Of a stretch of DNA of 64,000 nt, positions 45,249-56,058 are shown piece by piece. Source of the DNA: Bacteroidota bacterium (GTDB lineage Bacteria > Bacteroidota > Ignavibacteria > Ignavibacteriales > Ignavibacteriaceae). Position 1 is the stretch's first letter. Each line of letters starts with the position of its first letter. Under the pieces are notes generated by a model. That model searched no databases. It saw only the letters and a list, made by a program, of their open reading frames with translations, and had not been told where the DNA came from. Both the position numbers and the translations under genes were made by a program. Where the stretch lies: NCBI GenBank assembly GCA_021824145.1, contig JAKALM010000013.1, forward strand, positions 41,937 to 105,936. The letters run 5' to 3'.

Positions 45249-45420
45249 TTTGTAAAACAAAAATTATTAATTTTAAATTTTGTTCTGGTGAAATATCGCA
45301 CAAAATCTAATTCAATCTTAATTATAATTCATTATATCCTTAATGTTCTACAACTTTTGTTGCTTGTATAAGGGTTATACTTTAAATTTGATTTCCAAAT
45401 TATTAAAAAAAGAGTTTGTG

Positions 45421-46590
45421 ATGGATGTATTTAAGGGAGTAGACTATTTAGAAATAGATTCACTTTTTAACGAAGAAGAATTGCTTATTAGAAATACTGT
45501 CCGTGAGTTTGTTTCCGAAGAAATTATTCCCATTATTGAAAAGTATAATCGAGAATCAAAATTTCCTGCTGAATTAATTCCTAAGATGGCAGAATTAGGG
45601 TTATTTGGAACAACTTTACCCCAAAAATATAACTGTGCTGAATTGAATAATGTAGCTTACGGATTAGTGATGCAGGAATTAGAACGAGGTGACAGTGGAA
45701 TTCGAAGTTTTGTCTCTGTACAAAGTGCACTAGTAATGTATCCAATTTTTACTTTTGGAAGCGAAGAGCAAAAAGATTATTGGCTGCCAAAGCTAGCAAA
45801 AGGTGAAAAGATTGGCTGCTTCGGATTAACTGAACCGGATTATGGATCTAATCCAGGCGGCATGGTAACAAAAGCTGAGAAAGTTCAAGATGGCTATTTG
45901 CTTAATGGAGCTAAAATGTGGATAACTAACGGCTCCATTGCTGATGTTGCGGTTGTTTGGGCAAAACTTGATGGTATTGTTAAAGGATTTTTAGTTGAAA
46001 AAGGATTCAAAGGATTTTCTGCACCCGAAATGAAAGGGAAGCATTCACTACGTGCAAGCGTAACTTCGGAATTAATTTTTGATAATGTTTTTATCCCAGA
46101 TAAAAATATTTTGCCACTAACAACTGGATTGAAAAATCCTTTAATGTGTTTGAATCAAGCGCGATACGGAATTGCTTGGGGTGTTGTTGGTGCAATGATG
46201 GCTTGCTATGATTCTGCTTTAAATTATGCTAAATCAAGAATTCAATTTAGTAAACCTATTGCTGCTTATCAGATTACACAACAAAAATTAGTATATATGT
46301 TAACTGAAATTTCTAAAGCTCAACTTCTTAATATCCAATTAGGAAGATTGAAGGATAAAGGGACTTTAAAACATACACAAGTTTCTTTAGCTAAAAGAAA
46401 CAATTGTGAAAAAGCTTTAGATGTTGCACACGTTGCAAGAGAAATTTTAGGTGCAAACGGAATTCTAGATGAATATCCCGTTATGCGCCATGCAGCAAAT
46501 CTGGAATCAGTAAAAACGTATGAAGGTACACATGAAATGCACACACTGATTGTTGGCGAAGACATTACTGGTTTTTCAGCTTTTGATTAA
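45421..46590 (+). CDS. acyl-CoA dehydrogenase, glutaryl-CoA dehydrogenase type
   Basis: 389-residue flavoprotein. Seen: FGLTEPDYGSNPGGM (FAD/substrate loop) near residue 133; LNGAKMWITNGSIADVAVVWAK near 160; LNQARYGIAWGVVGAMMACYDSAL near 242; and KTYEGTHEMHTLIVGEDITG at the end, where the Glu of YEGTHE is the catalytic base. The YEGTH pattern with this position is that of glutaryl-CoA dehydrogenases (oxidative decarboxylation of glutaryl-CoA to crotonyl-CoA). ATG 45421 is chosen because it starts the conserved part; 26 further codons open upstream show no similarity. It precedes guaB by 39 bases. Confidence 0.9.
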   Translation: MDVFKGVDYLEIDSLFNEEELLIRNTVREFVSEEIIPIIEKYNRESKFPAELIPKMAELGLFGTTLPQKYNCAELNNVAYGLVMQELERGDSGIRSFVSVQSALVMYPIFTFGSEEQKDYWLPKLAKGEKIGCFGLTEPDYGSNPGGMVTKAEKVQDGYLLNGAKMWITNGSIADVAVVWAKLDGIVKGFLVEKGFKGFSAPEMKGKHSLRASVTSELIFDNVFIPDKNILPLTTGLKNPLMCLNQARYGIAWGVVGAMMACYDSALNYAKSRIQFSKPIAAYQITQQKLVYMLTEISKAQLLNIQLGRLKDKGTLKHTQVSLAKRNNCEKALDVAHVAREILGANGILDEYPVMRHAANLESVKTYEGTHEMHTLIVGEDITGFSAFD

Positions 46591-46629
46591 TTATATGGTG
46601 AATACATAAAGTTATTTAATGGATATAAA

Positions 46630-48096
46630 ATGATTGATAACAAAACTATTATAGAAGGTTTAACTTTTGATGATGTTTTATTAGTTCCAAGAAAATCTTC
46701 TATTTTACCTAGGGAAGTTAATATTTCTACTGTACTAACTCCTGAAATTAAAATGAATATTCCAATAATATCGGCTGCAATGGATACTGTAACTGAATCA
46801 GCAATGGCAGTTGCGCTTGCTAGAGAAGGCGGAATAGGAATTATTCATAAAAATTTAAGTATTGAGTCTCAATGCATTGAAGTTGATAAAGTTAAACGTT
46901 CGGAAAGTGGAATGATTAGGGATCCAGTTACTTTGACACCAGAAAAAACAATTGGCGATGCGTTGGAGATTATGAAAAAGTACAGTGTCTCTGGAATTCC
47001 GATTGTAGATAATGTTGGGAAACTTGTAGGAATTTTAACTAATAGGGATTTGAGGTTTGAACCAAACAAGAAATTAAAAGTTAAAGATTTAATGACTAGT
47101 AAAAATTTAATTACTGCACCATTAAATACTGACTTAAAGCAGGCTGAAAAGATCTTACAAAAATATAAGATTGAAAAACTTCCTGTTGTCGATTCAAATG
47201 GAATTTTGAAAGGCTTAATTACTTTTAAGGATATTCAGAAAAAGAAAAAACACCCCAATGCTTGTAAAGATGAGCACGGAAGATTGCGTGTTGGTGCTGC
47301 TGTTGGGGTTACATTCGATACAATGGATAGAATGGCGGAGCTTTTCAAAGCTGGTGCCGATCTTATAGTAATAGATACAGCCCACGGACATTCTGCCGGA
47401 GTTATTAAAACTATCAAAGAGGCTAGAAAAAAATTCAAATACGAACAGATTATTGCTGGAAATATTGGAACTTATGAGGCTGCGTTGGATCTTTTAGATT
47501 GTAAAGTTGATGCAGTAAAAGTAGGCATAGGTCCAGGGTCAATTTGCACAACTAGAATTGTGGCTGGTGTTGGAGTTCCTCAAATAACCGCAATTGCTGA
47601 AGTTTCTAAAGCTGTAAGAAAAAAAGGAATTCCGTTGATAGCAGATGGCGGTATAAAACAAACAGGTGATTTGCCAAAAGCTATTGCTGCCGGAGCAGAT
47701 TCTGTAATGATTGGCGGGTTGTTTGCTGGAGTTGAAGAAAGTCCTGGAGAGAAAATCCTTTTTGAAGGCAGAAGTTTTAAAGTATATAGAGGAATGGGTT
47801 CTCTTTCTGCCATGAAACGTGGGAGCAAAGACAGATATTTTCAAGATGCTGAGGATGATATTGCTAAATTAGTTCCAGAAGGCGTTGAAGGACGAGTACC
47901 ATATAAAGGATCTCTTTCAGATACGGTTTATCAGTTAATTGGTGGATTAAGGGCAGCAATGGGTTATTGCGGAGCTAAAAATATTTTTGAATTAAAGACA
48001 AAAACAAAATTTATAAAAATTACTTTGTCAGGGCTAAAAGAGAGTCATCCACATGATGTAACTATAACTAAAGAGGCACCTAATTATCATATCTAA
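46630..48096 (+). CDS. guaB: IMP dehydrogenase
   Basis: 488 residues; converts IMP to XMP with NAD, the committed step to guanine nucleotides. Seen: N-terminal [14 protein letters not shown]; two CBS domains about 90-205 ([26 protein letters not shown] precedes them); catalytic Cys306 in [15 protein letters not shown]; the IADGGIK phosphate motif; [10 protein letters not shown] (flap region); and [25 protein letters not shown] near the end. Complete and of normal length. It sits with a glycosyltransferase and purD, so nucleotide synthesis genes are grouped here, unrelated to the catabolic cluster at 14-38 kb. Confidence 0.97.
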   Translation: MIDNKTIIEGLTFDDVLLVPRKSSILPREVNISTVLTPEIKMNIPIISAAMDTVTESAMAVALAREGGIGIIHKNLSIESQCIEVDKVKRSESGMIRDPVTLTPEKTIGDALEIMKKYSVSGIPIVDNVGKLVGILTNRDLRFEPNKKLKVKDLMTSKNLITAPLNTDLKQAEKILQKYKIEKLPVVDSNGILKGLITFKDIQKKKKHPNACKDEHGRLRVGAAVGVTFDTMDRMAELFKAGADLIVIDTAHGHSAGVIKTIKEARKKFKYEQIIAGNIGTYEAALDLLDCKVDAVKVGIGPGSICTTRIVAGVGVPQITAIAEVSKAVRKKGIPLIADGGIKQTGDLPKAIAAGADSVMIGGLFAGVEESPGEKILFEGRSFKVYRGMGSLSAMKRGSKDRYFQDAEDDIAKLVPEGVEGRVPYKGSLSDTVYQLIGGLRAAMGYCGAKNIFELKTKTKFIKITLSGLKESHPHDVTITKEAPNYHI

Positions 48097-48138
48097 TAGT
48101 TTTAAGAAAAATTTTTGTTAATAAAATAAATACTTCTA

Positions 48139-49425
48139 ATGTATAAAGTTCTTGTTATAGCTTATTATTTTCCACCAATGGGATTAAGCGGTGTTCAGCG
48201 CACTTTGAAATTTGTTAAGTACATGAAAAATTATAACTGGGAGCCAACTGTTTTAACCGCTGCGAATACCGGTTATTATGCACACGATAATTTTTTACTT
48301 AATGAAGTAAAAGAAGCAAAAATTAATATTGTACGAGTTGGCGGTAGTGACATCAATTCTATTTTAGCTAAAAAGGGAACTGTTAAAATGCCGCCCGAGT
48401 TTATTCGTAAAATATTAAGTAGAATAAGTTACACTCTTTTTGTTCCAGATAATAAAATAGGATGGGCGAAGAAAGCAATTAAAGTTGCACGTAAAATTCT
48501 AAATGAAGAAAAATTTAATTTAATTTTTGTAAGTGCACCGCCATTTTCTGTTATAAATATTGCAGCCAAATTAAAGAAAGAATTTAATATCCCTTTAGTA
48601 GTTGATTACCGCGATCTTTGGTACGGAAATCAATTTGCATTTTATCCCACACCGCTTCACAAATATCTTAATAAGCGAATGGAATACAAAGCTCTCAAAT
48701 CTACAGATCTGGTAATTGCTACCAACAGAAAAATGAAAGAGAAATTACTTAATCATTTTAAATTTTTAACTTTTGAAGATGTTTATATAATTCCTCATGG
48801 CTATGATCCAGCGGACTTTAATAACTTGACTATTGAAAAGAAAACGAACGATAAAATGCGACTGACTTATTCAGGAATGTTTTACGAATTTATAACTCCA
48901 AAATATTTTTTAAATGCTTTTAAGCAATTATCAATTGAGAGGCCTGATGTAACTGCAAATATTGAGCTTCACTTTATTGGTCATTTTCGGAATGAAAATA
49001 AAAAATTGATTAAAAAATTAAAACTTCAAGAATTTGTTTGGGAGTATGGCTACTTAAATCATAAAGATGCTTTATCTAAAGTAATGACCAGCGATGTTCT
49101 TTGGATGATGGTTGGATATGCACGAAATGTAGATACACATTCTAGCGGAAAATTATATGAATATTTCGGAACTCGAAAACCAATTCTTGTTTCTGTTCCA
49201 GAAGGTGCATTAAAAACTTCCGCAACAGAATATAAGGCTTCCTTTATTACTAAGCCTGATGATATAAATGAAATAAAGGAAACGATTCTGAAAATTTATC
49301 AGCTTTATATTAAAGGTGCTTTGCCAGTGCCTGATGAAGAATTTGTTGAGAAACATAGGAGAGATTTTTTATCCGAATTATTAACAAAACAGTTCCAATT
49401 TTTAGTTAAGGATGAGATAGTATGA
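48139..49425 (+). CDS. glycosyltransferase family 4-like protein
   Basis: 428-residue GT-B fold protein. Seen: N-terminal VIAYYFPPMGLSGVQRTLKFVKYM, typical of the acceptor-side Rossmann domain of GT4 enzymes; VDYRDLWYGN near residue 155; IIPHGYDPADF near 222; and a C-terminal nucleotide-sugar site with HSSGKLYEYFGTRKPILVSVPEG near 333. Known: such enzymes add sugars to lipopolysaccharide, exopolysaccharide or glycoproteins; donor and acceptor are unknown. Overlaps purD by 4 bases, so it is translated together with it. Confidence 0.87.
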   Translation: MYKVLVIAYYFPPMGLSGVQRTLKFVKYMKNYNWEPTVLTAANTGYYAHDNFLLNEVKEAKINIVRVGGSDINSILAKKGTVKMPPEFIRKILSRISYTLFVPDNKIGWAKKAIKVARKILNEEKFNLIFVSAPPFSVINIAAKLKKEFNIPLVVDYRDLWYGNQFAFYPTPLHKYLNKRMEYKALKSTDLVIATNRKMKEKLLNHFKFLTFEDVYIIPHGYDPADFNNLTIEKKTNDKMRLTYSGMFYEFITPKYFLNAFKQLSIERPDVTANIELHFIGHFRNENKKLIKKLKLQEFVWEYGYLNHKDALSKVMTSDVLWMMVGYARNVDTHSSGKLYEYFGTRKPILVSVPEGALKTSATEYKASFITKPDDINEIKETILKIYQLYIKGALPVPDEEFVEKHRRDFLSELLTKQFQFLVKDEIV

Positions 49426-50705
49426 ACGTTTTATTAATTGGATCTGGCGGAAGAGAGCATGCTTTAGCATATAAAATAAAACAAAGTAAAAAACTGAATA
49501 ATCTTTATATACTTCCTGGAAATCCTGGTACAAAAACTTTAGGAGAAAATATTACTTATATTAATCCTAATGATTTTAATGCTGTTGAAAGTTTTTGTAA
49601 AGATAAAAATATAGAATTGGTAATAATTGGACCTGAACAGCCTCTAGTAAATGGTTTAGCAGATTTTCTTCGTCAAAATAATTTTAAAGTATTTGGCCCA
49701 AATAAAGCTGCTGCTGAAATTGAAGGGCATAAAACGTTTTCTAAAAGATTAATGGCAAAGTATAACATTCCTACAGCAGACTTTGCCGAATTTTCTTCAA
49801 ACGAAATTGAAAGAGCAAAAAATTATTTATCTTCTTGTAAATTTCCTTGTGTTATTAAAGCTGATGGATTAGCTGCTGGAAAAGGAGTGATTATCTGTAA
49901 TTCAATTACTGATAGTCTAAATGCATTGGATGAAATATTTGTAAAAAAAATTTTTGGCCAAGCAGGCGAGAAAATAATTATTGAAGAATTTTTAATTGGT
50001 GAAGAAGCTTCAATTTTTGCAATTACCGATGGAACAAATTTTATCTGCTTACCTTCTGCCCAAGATCATAAAAGAATTGGAGATAACGACACAGGGAAAA
50101 ATACGGGTGGAATGGGTGCATATTCTCCAGCGCCAATTGTTACAAAAGAAATATCAAATGAAGTTGAGAAAAAAATTATTATCCCAACTTTAAATGCTAT
50201 GGAATTAGAAGGAAGAAAATTTGTCGGTTGTCTTTACTGCGGTTTAATGTTGACAAGCGAGGGTCCCAAGGTGGTCGAATTTAATTGTAGATTTGGAGAT
50301 CCGGAAACTCAAGCTGTGCTTTCAATAATTGAAGGTGACTTTTTAGAACTTTTGTACTCAGCTTCTGAAGGCAAACTTAATAAAAATGCAGTAAAATATT
50401 CTGGTGGTGCTGCAGTTTGTGTTGTTGCTGCTTCTAAAGGATATCCAGATTCTTTCGAAAAAGGTTATGAAATTTCTGGTATGGAAAATCAATCGGAAAA
50501 CATTATTATTTTCCAAGCTGGTACAAGGGAAATTGAAAATAAAATTGTTACAAATGGGGGAAGAGTTTTGGGAGTAACTTCAATAAGTAAAAAAAATGAT
50601 CTTGAGACAGCAAAAAGAGGCGCTTATTACGCTTTGAATAAAATCTATTTTAAAGATATTTATTTTAGACGAGACATTGCAGATAAAGCCTTGAAAAGAA
50701 ATTAA
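49422..50705 (+). CDS. purD: phosphoribosylamine-glycine ligase
   Basis: 427 residues, complete GARS. Second committed step of purine synthesis: phosphoribosylamine + glycine + ATP to GAR. Seen: NVLLIGSGGREHALAYKI at the start; GPEQPLVNGLADFLR near residue 70; ATP-grasp domain with PCVIKADGLAAGKGV near 145 and EEFLIGEEASIFAITDG near 188; SAQDHKRIGDNDTGKNTGGMGAYSPAP near 222; and EFNCRFGDPETQ near 280. ATG overlaps the preceding glycosyltransferase stop. Confidence 0.97.
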   Translation: MNVLLIGSGGREHALAYKIKQSKKLNNLYILPGNPGTKTLGENITYINPNDFNAVESFCKDKNIELVIIGPEQPLVNGLADFLRQNNFKVFGPNKAAAEIEGHKTFSKRLMAKYNIPTADFAEFSSNEIERAKNYLSSCKFPCVIKADGLAAGKGVIICNSITDSLNALDEIFVKKIFGQAGEKIIIEEFLIGEEASIFAITDGTNFICLPSAQDHKRIGDNDTGKNTGGMGAYSPAPIVTKEISNEVEKKIIIPTLNAMELEGRKFVGCLYCGLMLTSEGPKVVEFNCRFGDPETQAVLSIIEGDFLELLYSASEGKLNKNAVKYSGGAAVCVVAASKGYPDSFEKGYEISGMENQSENIIIFQAGTREIENKIVTNGGRVLGVTSISKKNDLETAKRGAYYALNKIYFKDIYFRRDIADKALKRN

Positions 50706-50817
50706 GAATCTATTCAGTCTGATTTTATTCTCCTTTTAATTCATTTATTAATCTAATTTTTAATTATATCTTTGAAAAGATTAATTATTTGAAAGTTACT
50801 TTATAAATTAAATTGTT

Positions 50818-52422
50818 ATGGTACATCTTCATGTACATTCAAATTATTCTTTCCTGCAAGGCACAGCCACTTTAGATAATCTAATATCAGCTGCCAAAAA
50901 ATCGAATTCAAAGTCTTTAGCTTTAACCGATACAAATGGAATGTATGGCTTAATTCAATTTACGAAAAAATGTATTGAGGCAAACATTAAACCAATTTTA
51001 GGAGCTGAGATTGATGACCCAAATTATAAAAATCAAAAAGCTATTCTATTGGTAAAAAATAATTTGGGTTATTCTGAGCTTTGCAAGATAATCACTTCCA
51101 GAAAATTGAACGAGGATTTTTCACTTATTCAGATTTTAAATTCTTATCAAGAAAATTTATTCGTCGTTACTTCCAGCATTGAATTGTTGCAGAACATTAA
51201 GATCAATCAAAATGTTTTTGCAGAACTAATATCAACAAAAAGATTAAGAGCAAAAGCAAGATTGTTATATAATTATGCTTTTAAAAACAAAATTAAATTT
51301 GTGGCAACAAATCCGATTTATTTCCTAACCAAAGGTGATTTTTTACTGCATAAAGTTGTAACTGCGATAAGATTAAACTCTACCGTGGATAATTTAAGTG
51401 ATGATGAATTAGTGGATGAAGAATTTTATTGGAAAGATTTAACTGAATTAGAAAAAATTTGGCGCTCATTGCCCGAAGCAGTTCAAAATACTGAATATAT
51501 TGCTGAAAGCTGTAATTTGGATTTGGAGTTGGGGAAATATAAATATCCAATTTATGATAAAGTGTTAAAAGATTCATATTCATTATTATGGAATGAAGCA
51601 TATAAAGGACTTAAAAAAAAATATATACCTTTAACACAAGCTGCAATTGATCGATTAGAAAAAGAATTAAGAGTAATAAGAGAATTAAATCTAGTTGATT
51701 ATTTTTTAATTGTTTGGGATATAGTTCAAGAGGCGAAAAAGAGAAGAATGATGATGATTGGAAGAGGCTCTGCTGCCAATAGTATCGTTTCTTATTGCTT
51801 AGAATTAACTCAAGTAGATCCAATAAAATATAATTTATATTTTGAGAGATTTTTGAATAAAGGAAGAAGTAACCCACCTGATGTTGATATAGATTTTTCG
51901 TGGAAGGAAAGAGACGAAATAGTAAAATATGTTTTTGAAAAATACGGTTATGAAAATGTAGCAATGATTTCCACAACAGTCACTTTTCGTGCAAGATCAG
52001 CATTTAGAGAAGTTGCAAAAGCATATGGATTTACAAATGAAGAAATCTCAAAGTATAGCAAATACATTCCATGGACTGAAGCAGTTAATCTAAAAAATAT
52101 TTCAGAACTTTTTCCGGAAGCTAAAAATATTAATTTTAAAATAGAACCTTGGAAATCAATAGTTGAAATTGCTGCTCAAATTTCTCATTTCCCTAGATAT
52201 TTAAGTATTCATCCAAGCGGAATAATTGTTACTCCAAAACCAGTAAATAATTTTGTTGCATTAGAATATGCTAAGAACAAAGGATTAGGGTTAATAATCA
52301 CACAGCCGGATATGTATACAATAGAAGATTTAGGGCTAATTAAAATTGATTTATTAAGTCAGAGATCATTAGGTGTATTAAGAGATACTTTGAGCAGTAT
52401 TGAAGAGAATAAAAAAATGTAA
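50818..52422 (+). CDS. half-length DnaE-like DNA polymerase III alpha protein
   Basis: 534 residues against about 1000-1150 for DnaE. Seen: N-terminal PHP domain (VHLHVHSNYSFLQGTATLDNLI, LALTDTNGMYGLIQF) about 1-270; then the polymerase thumb/palm with GRGSAANSIVSYCL near 319. The catalytic acids are present: Asp355 and Asp357 in PPDVDIDF and Asp511 in IKIDLL. The reading frame stops 23 residues after the third Asp, so fingers, beta-binding, OB-fold and tau-binding parts are missing. The downstream DNA holds no continuation in any frame I could see; the T9SS gene starts 100 bases later. Closest in style to DnaE2-type mutagenic polymerases. Either a decayed gene or a deliberate short form. Confidence 0.82.
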   Translation: MVHLHVHSNYSFLQGTATLDNLISAAKKSNSKSLALTDTNGMYGLIQFTKKCIEANIKPILGAEIDDPNYKNQKAILLVKNNLGYSELCKIITSRKLNEDFSLIQILNSYQENLFVVTSSIELLQNIKINQNVFAELISTKRLRAKARLLYNYAFKNKIKFVATNPIYFLTKGDFLLHKVVTAIRLNSTVDNLSDDELVDEEFYWKDLTELEKIWRSLPEAVQNTEYIAESCNLDLELGKYKYPIYDKVLKDSYSLLWNEAYKGLKKKYIPLTQAAIDRLEKELRVIRELNLVDYFLIVWDIVQEAKKRRMMMIGRGSAANSIVSYCLELTQVDPIKYNLYFERFLNKGRSNPPDVDIDFSWKERDEIVKYVFEKYGYENVAMISTTVTFRARSAFREVAKAYGFTNEEISKYSKYIPWTEAVNLKNISELFPEAKNINFKIEPWKSIVEIAAQISHFPRYLSIHPSGIIVTPKPVNNFVALEYAKNKGLGLIITQPDMYTIEDLGLIKIDLLSQRSLGVLRDTLSSIEENKKM

Positions 52423-52471
52423 AGAATTGTAAATTATTGTTGCTAATTAGTAAACAAATGTATAATATTCT

Positions 52472-52489
52472 ATCGACTTTTTAGTCGAT
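52472..52489 (+). promoter_or_regulatory. 7-bp hairpin before the T9SS cargo gene
   Basis: ATCGACT-TTTT-AGTCGAT, 37 bases before the ATG of the secreted protein and 50 bases after the DnaE-like stop. No good T-tract follows, so it may be a weak terminator for the upstream gene or a leader hairpin. Confidence 0.35.
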
Positions 52490-52525
52490 TAATTATTAAT
52501 TTATTAAATGGTTAATGGGGTTCTT

Positions 52526-55500
52526 ATGAAAAAACTTTTTAGTTTACTTTTTCTTCTTTCAATTCTTCTCTTTACAAACCAAATTTATGCTAATGTTTAT
52601 GCATCAGGCATAAAAATTTCTGATGATACATGTTCTACTTATTCAAATGCAGGATCAACCTGGAACGGAAATTTTAATAATGGCAGTGTTAAAATTTGGT
52701 TTATTTTAAATGAATCCGGAGGATCTGTTGGTTCTCTTACGGCGACTGTAAAAATTAAACAAGGTGCAACAGTTATTAAAACATTAACTGTTACATCTCC
52801 TCAAATGGGCGTCAATAGCGTTTTGTGGAATGGTTATAATGATGCTAACGCACCAGTTTCGTCAGGAAATTATACATTTGAAGTAAATGTTTCTGATGCA
52901 GTTGGCCATACAAATTTTGATTCACTATGGGTTGCAGGTTCACATTTAACAAGCACAACTGATCTTGAAGGTGGAACATCTTTTGCATATCGTGGTAATG
53001 CATCCATAACAGATCAAACACAATCAAATTTTGGAAATATTTATGTTGCACGAGGTAGCGGCACCACCTTCCCAAACGGTATATATGAAATAAGAGCTGA
53101 TGGTGTATATAACCAGAAAATCGGTACTAATCCAGCTTGGCCAGCAAATGTGCCTAATGAAGTATATACGGTTGGCGGTAAAGTTTATGGTTTAGCTGGT
53201 TATGGCTTCGCTAGTAATGGTTATGCTAAAAGCTTTGTATCTTCAACAAATGTATATGCAGACTCTGTTAGCTTTGGTAATAGCTCTGTTAGAGGATTAG
53301 CGATAAAAGTAGTTGGGTCAGATACAATATTTTACACTGGTCGTTCCGGGACAGCTGGGCAAAATGCTATTATCAGGAAAACAGGAGTTAATGGAGATAC
53401 TTCTACTTTTATTAATATGCAACAATATATGACCAGTCCTACAAAAACAGGCTATATAAAATCATTAGTATTTGATGATGCCGGTAATCTTTTTGTCGCA
53501 TTTGGTGATGCTTCTGCTTCTAGGAAGGTAATTGCAAAATTTGATACCAGTGGAAACCTTCTTTGGAGTAAAAGTTTAGACACAGCTTTTGCATTAGCTT
53601 CAAATGCGTATTTCCAAACCCTTGCAATATATAGCGGTAACAATAAATCTTCTGCTACTGATGACCAACTGTATGCATTGGTTTATAGTCCAACTGCCGG
53701 TCAGGGAGGAATTTATTCAGTTGCATTAGACGGAAGCACTATAACAAAACTAATTTCTCCATTGGGAGTAGGCACTGGTGCATCATCAAATATAATCAAT
53801 ACTGATCCAGCTGGGAATATAGTATGGTCAAACGGTAATTCAAGTGAAAGAATTATAGAATTTTCACCAGCTGCAGGACCAAATTCTTTTACAACTCAAA
53901 ATCCAACTGGTACTGGAATTACAGTTACTAAATCATTAGGATTATCCGGAACTTATTATATTGGTAATGCTGGTACTGCACCAGGTGGAACAAATCCAGA
54001 TTTTCTTTCCCTTAAAGCTGCTTGTGATTCAATTAATAATTCTACAATTTCTGGTAATTGTACATTCTATATTACAAGTGATATTACCGAACCTTATACG
54101 GGTAGTGTTGGTATAGGATTGGCAGTTAATCCTGATCCTTATTTTATAACATTTAAACCATATACAGGTGTTCAACCAACTATTACTTTTAATTATCCTA
54201 CTGATCTCAATTCAGGACCGTCAGGTGCTTTTGTTATTGGCATTCCTGGAAAAGGTAATGTTACTTGGGATTCATTAAGAGTTACAAAAAATATTGTTTT
54301 CGATGGTTCAAATACAAATGGTGGAACAACACGTGACCTTACTTTTCAAACTGCTCTTACAGCTAATAGAAACTCAATGCCAATTGTAATTGTTGGTAGC
54401 GTTTCTAATGTTACAATAAAAAATTGTAACATTTTTTACAAAGCTCAGGCAGTTAGCACTTTAGGTAATTTATTTATTGGAGCCGTGCAAATAAGATCAC
54501 GAAATTATCTGTCTACTGATTGGGTACCTTCCAATATTACTTTTGATAATAATCATATAAGTGCAAATTTTGACGGTGTAGCTCAAAGTGCACAAGCAAT
54601 AGGATTTTATCAATCAGGAACTCCTGTACCTGCTACTTTTCCAAATAACATTACAATAAAAAATAATTTGTTAGAAGGAAAGAGAAGGGTTATTGCTTTG
54701 TATTGTGCCGGAAGCACTAGTATTATAGGCAATGAACTTGTATTAAACCAAAATATTGCCGCTAACACTACAAATGAAGCTATTTATGGCGTTAATGTAT
54801 TGTCTGGTTCTGTAATTACAATACAAAATAATAAATTTTCTCAAATTTCATCAAAAACCAGCGGTACTGGTTATGGTAATGCAGCAATTAATATTGAAAC
54901 TAACGGAACATATAATATTAATAATAATATGATCTATGGATTCGGGTTAACTGCAACTAATCCAATTTCATATTTAATCGGGATAAGAGATACTTCTTCC
55001 ACCTCCATCTTAAATTGCTACTTTAACTCAATTTATATGAATGACATTGGAAGTATAGGAACTGGTTCAGTAACGTACAAAGGATTATTAATTTCCAATG
55101 GTACATGTGATGTTAAGAATAATATAATCTTTTCTGCTGAAACTAACTTTCCGAACTATTGTTTTTCAAGAGAAGGTACATTAGGAACACTTACATCCGA
55201 TTATAATGATTTATTTACTAGTGATGCAGTAAACGGAAATATTGGTTATTGGAACAATGCTGCTGTTCTTACATTTGCAAATTGGCAGACAGCATCATCT
55301 TTAGACGCAAATAGTATAAATGTAAATCCAGGATTTGTGTCATCAACAGATCTTCACTTAGCCTCAAATACTTCACCAGTAATTGGAAAGGGAATTGCAA
55401 TTCCTTCTATTACTACAGATATTGATGGTAATTTAAGAGATACGCCTCCTGAAATGGGCGCAGATGAAATTCCTGGTGTTGTTCCGGTTGAATTAACTAA

Positions 55501-56041
55501 CTTTACGGCTAACATTGTAGAAAACAAAGTTACATTAAGCTGGACGACAGCCACCGAAACTAACAACTCACATTTTGATATCGAAAAGAAAAATGGAAAT
55601 ACAGAATGGAGTAAGATTGGTTCAGTTTCCGGAAACGGTACAACCACTAAATCTCATACATACAGTTTTGTTGATTCAAAAATTGATTTTGCAAAAGCTA
55701 CATATCGAATTAAGCAGGTTGATTTTGATGGTTCATACTCATATTCAAAGGAAGTTGAAGTTAGCTCTTTAGCTCCTGTAAAATTTGAATTGAATCAGAA
55801 TTATCCAAATCCATTTAATCCAACAACAACTATTTCTTACTCAATTCCGGTTAACTCAAATGTTCGATTAGAAATCTTTTCTATAACCGGGCAAAGAGTG
55901 AAAGTGTTGGTTAATCAAACACAATCAGCTGGTGTTTATAATTTGAAATTTGACGGAAGTTCATTAGCAAGCGGAGTTTATATTTATAGATTAACTGCTG
56001 GTGAATTTGTTGTTTCAAAGAAAATGCAATTGTTGAAATAA
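52526..56041 (+). CDS. large secreted protein with type IX secretion sorting domain
   Basis: 1171 residues. Seen: Sec signal peptide (KKLFSLLFLLSILLFTNQIYA); a FlgD-like Ig segment about 60-150 (VIKTLTVTSPQMGVNSVLWNGYND); a propeller-like region about 150-470; a right-handed beta-helix-like region about 490-960 with recurring ITIKNNL / IIGNEL turns; a linker about 990-1075 (TNFTANIVENKVTLSWTTATETNNSHFDIEK); and a C-terminal sorting domain from about 1085 with NQNYPNPFNPTTTISYSIP and GVYIYRLTAGEF. Known: this tail directs proteins through the T9SS to the cell surface and is typical of Ignavibacteria and relatives. GGGG precedes ATG 52526. Cargo function unknown; the helix region suggests polysaccharide binding or adhesion. 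Confidence 0.88.
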   Translation: MKKLFSLLFLLSILLFTNQIYANVYASGIKISDDTCSTYSNAGSTWNGNFNNGSVKIWFILNESGGSVGSLTATVKIKQGATVIKTLTVTSPQMGVNSVLWNGYNDANAPVSSGNYTFEVNVSDAVGHTNFDSLWVAGSHLTSTTDLEGGTSFAYRGNASITDQTQSNFGNIYVARGSGTTFPNGIYEIRADGVYNQKIGTNPAWPANVPNEVYTVGGKVYGLAGYGFASNGYAKSFVSSTNVYADSVSFGNSSVRGLAIKVVGSDTIFYTGRSGTAGQNAIIRKTGVNGDTSTFINMQQYMTSPTKTGYIKSLVFDDAGNLFVAFGDASASRKVIAKFDTSGNLLWSKSLDTAFALASNAYFQTLAIYSGNNKSSATDDQLYALVYSPTAGQGGIYSVALDGSTITKLISPLGVGTGASSNIINTDPAGNIVWSNGNSSERIIEFSPAAGPNSFTTQNPTGTGITVTKSLGLSGTYYIGNAGTAPGGTNPDFLSLKAACDSINNSTISGNCTFYITSDITEPYTGSVGIGLAVNPDPYFITFKPYTGVQPTITFNYPTDLNSGPSGAFVIGIPGKGNVTWDSLRVTKNIVFDGSNTNGGTTRDLTFQTALTANRNSMPIVIVGSVSNVTIKNCNIFYKAQAVSTLGNLFIGAVQIRSRNYLSTDWVPSNITFDNNHISANFDGVAQSAQAIGFYQSGTPVPATFPNNITIKNNLLEGKRRVIALYCAGSTSIIGNELVLNQNIAANTTNEAIYGVNVLSGSVITIQNNKFSQISSKTSGTGYGNAAINIETNGTYNINNNMIYGFGLTATNPISYLIGIRDTSSTSILNCYFNSIYMNDIGSIGTGSVTYKGLLISNGTCDVKNNIIFSAETNFPNYCFSREGTLGTLTSDYNDLFTSDAVNGNIGYWNNAAVLTFANWQTASSLDANSINVNPGFVSSTDLHLASNTSPVIGKGIAIPSITTDIDGNLRDTPPEMGADEIPGVVPVELTNFTANIVENKVTLSWTTATETNNSHFDIEKKNGNTEWSKIGSVSGNGTTTKSHTYSFVDSKIDFAKATYRIKQVDFDGSYSYSKEVEVSSLAPVKFELNQNYPNPFNPTTTISYSIPVNSNVRLEIFSITGQRVKVLVNQTQSAGVYNLKFDGSSLASGVYIYRLTAGEFVVSKKMQLLK

Positions 56042-56058
56042 AAACTTATTGCAAAAAG

